DNA from: Dichloromethanomonas sp964477085 | GTDB lineage: Bacteria > Bacillota > Desulfitobacteriia > Desulfitobacteriales > Syntrophobotulaceae | NCBI GenBank assembly: GCA_964477085.1 | Contig: CAYZDF010000108.1 | Location: 1 to 7,106, forward strand | Direction of reading: 5' to 3' | Length of the DNA stretch: 7,106 nt | Shown: in pieces, positions 6,477 to 7,106 of the stretch | Numbering within the stretch: position 1 is the first letter of the stretch | How the letters are laid out: the number at the start of each line of letters is the position of its first letter | Notes under the pieces: generated by a model | Database searches by the model: none | What the model was told of the DNA's origin: nothing | What the model saw: the letters and a program-made list of their open reading frames with translations, nothing else | Made by a program: the position numbers and the translations under genes

Positions 6477-7106
6477 CTAATTATTTCTTAAAGAATCAGC
6501 CATTTTTTGCAGTTCCGGGTCCACAACCTTGCCTCGATTGGTAATCTGCTTTCCATCAAGGAATACAGATGAATCAGGACATGTGCAGTCAATGTGAGAT
6601 GGAGCAGGAAGACCATCAGGCGGTATCAGGTGCATGCCAATACTGCCGAAACCCCATTGGCTTCCACCCCAGAGTCTTTCATCCTCACCAATTTGACCAG
6701 TCAACTTGGCATTTGGGTGAAATCCGACGCAGGTATGAGCAGGCCTGAGCATCTGAGGGTGGTTAAAGGAATACAGGTATTGCTCAAAATCGGATGCCAG
6801 GCGCCCACCACTGATTTTTATGATTTGGCCTTTTTCAATATAAATATTAACCGGTACATCTACCTTGCCGAATTGAGGAACAATAGAGCCGTCAACTACT
6901 ATGACACCATTGACGCTTTCCAGCTCCGGTGCCCAGGCAATCATACCGGACAATTGATGGATCCCCGGCCGATCAGCATAGCCGTTACGGCTAAACACCG
7001 GGTGTAAAGGATTATTCATGAACTCAATATTAGACCCAGCTTCTGAAGTAATCCTTACCTTCTTTGCCTTAGCAATCATTTCCCGAACCTTTTCCAAGAA
7101 AATTTT
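6477..7106 (-). CDS. NicX / aminopeptidase T-like protein, divergent third member (partial; N-terminus outside window)
   Basis: The C-terminal 209 residues of a protein that continues beyond the right edge. The frame stays open to position 7106, so the internal TTG at 7097 is not a proposed start. It matches the second half of copies A and B but is clearly more distant. Counting from Leu at 7097, APELESVNG (56-64) corresponds to CPVEETIEG, with Glu60 kept. LRPAHTCVGFHPN (117-129) has His121 in place of RLAH. GQIGEDERLWGG (134-145) is the EDER motif, and SHIDCTC (167-173) gives the His168/Asp170 pair. A Cys-x-Cys directly follows the metal Asp, where A and B have Gly-Thr-Val. FGS-type residues again replace the M29 'HxALG' histidine. 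It stops at TAG, 45 bases before copy B, and is the most upstream visible gene of the minus-strand operon. It may have a different substrate or partner the A/B pair. Confidence 0.75.
   Translation of the reverse strand, partial: KIFLEKVREMIAKAKKVRITSEAGSNIEFMNNPLHPVFSRNGYADRPGIHQLSGMIAWAPELESVNGVIVVDGSIVPQFGKVDVPVNIYIEKGQIIKISGGRLASDFEQYLYSFNHPQMLRPAHTCVGFHPNAKLTGQIGEDERLWGGSQWGFGSIGMHLIPPDGLPAPSHIDCTCPDSSVFLDGKQITNRGKVVDPELQKMADSLRNN

Noticed and set aside
6594..7007. Plus-strand open frame of 137 codons antisense to the partial NicX-like gene
   Set aside because: The opposite strand has clear conserved motifs (EDER, His-x-Asp); this frame is a shadow without a convincing ribosome site.

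Overview
The window looks like part of a catabolic region from a bacterium with strong AGGAGG-type Shine-Dalgarno sites and moderately AT-rich DNA. My best guess, without a database search, is an anaerobic or facultative Firmicute (Clostridia or Negativicutes-like). There are no tRNA or rRNA genes, insertion sequences or CRISPR arrays. Gene density is high and the genes form two convergent groups.

Plus strand, left side: the window opens in the last ~63 codons of a CoA-transferase beta subunit. A 242-base non-coding gap follows, holding a candidate operator-like dyad and an isolated TATAAT. Then comes a tight two-gene operon. The first gene is a PLP enzyme of the D-cysteine desulfhydrase / L-cysteate sulfo-lyase family. 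The second is a membrane protein of the YeiH / UPF0324 'putative sulfate exporter' family. This pairing matches the known cuyA-cuyZ arrangement: CuyA splits L-cysteate to pyruvate, ammonium and sulfite, and CuyZ is the proposed sulfite exporter.

Minus strand, right side, in transcription order (right to left): a partial NicX/aminopeptidase-T-like protein cut by the window edge; two full-length 354-residue paralogs of the same superfamily (about 66% identical by hand count, with no gaps); an Asp/Glu/hydantoin racemase family protein; a short nitroreductase-family flavoprotein; and a 94-residue helical protein of unknown function. Spacings of 45, 63, 100, 12 and 13 bases suggest one transcription unit whose promoter lies beyond the right edge. 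It ends 14 bases from the end of the cuyAZ-like operon, with no visible terminator between them.

The right-hand set has no single textbook pathway. Metal-dependent NicX-like enzymes together with an Asp/Glu-racemase-superfamily enzyme echo the logic of N-heterocycle degradation, where ring opening is followed by isomerisation or racemisation. Here the genes occur in triplicate and with different partners. A small N-heterocycle or amide catabolic module is an inference, not a demonstrated function. Nothing in the sequence ties it to the sulfonate genes other than adjacency.
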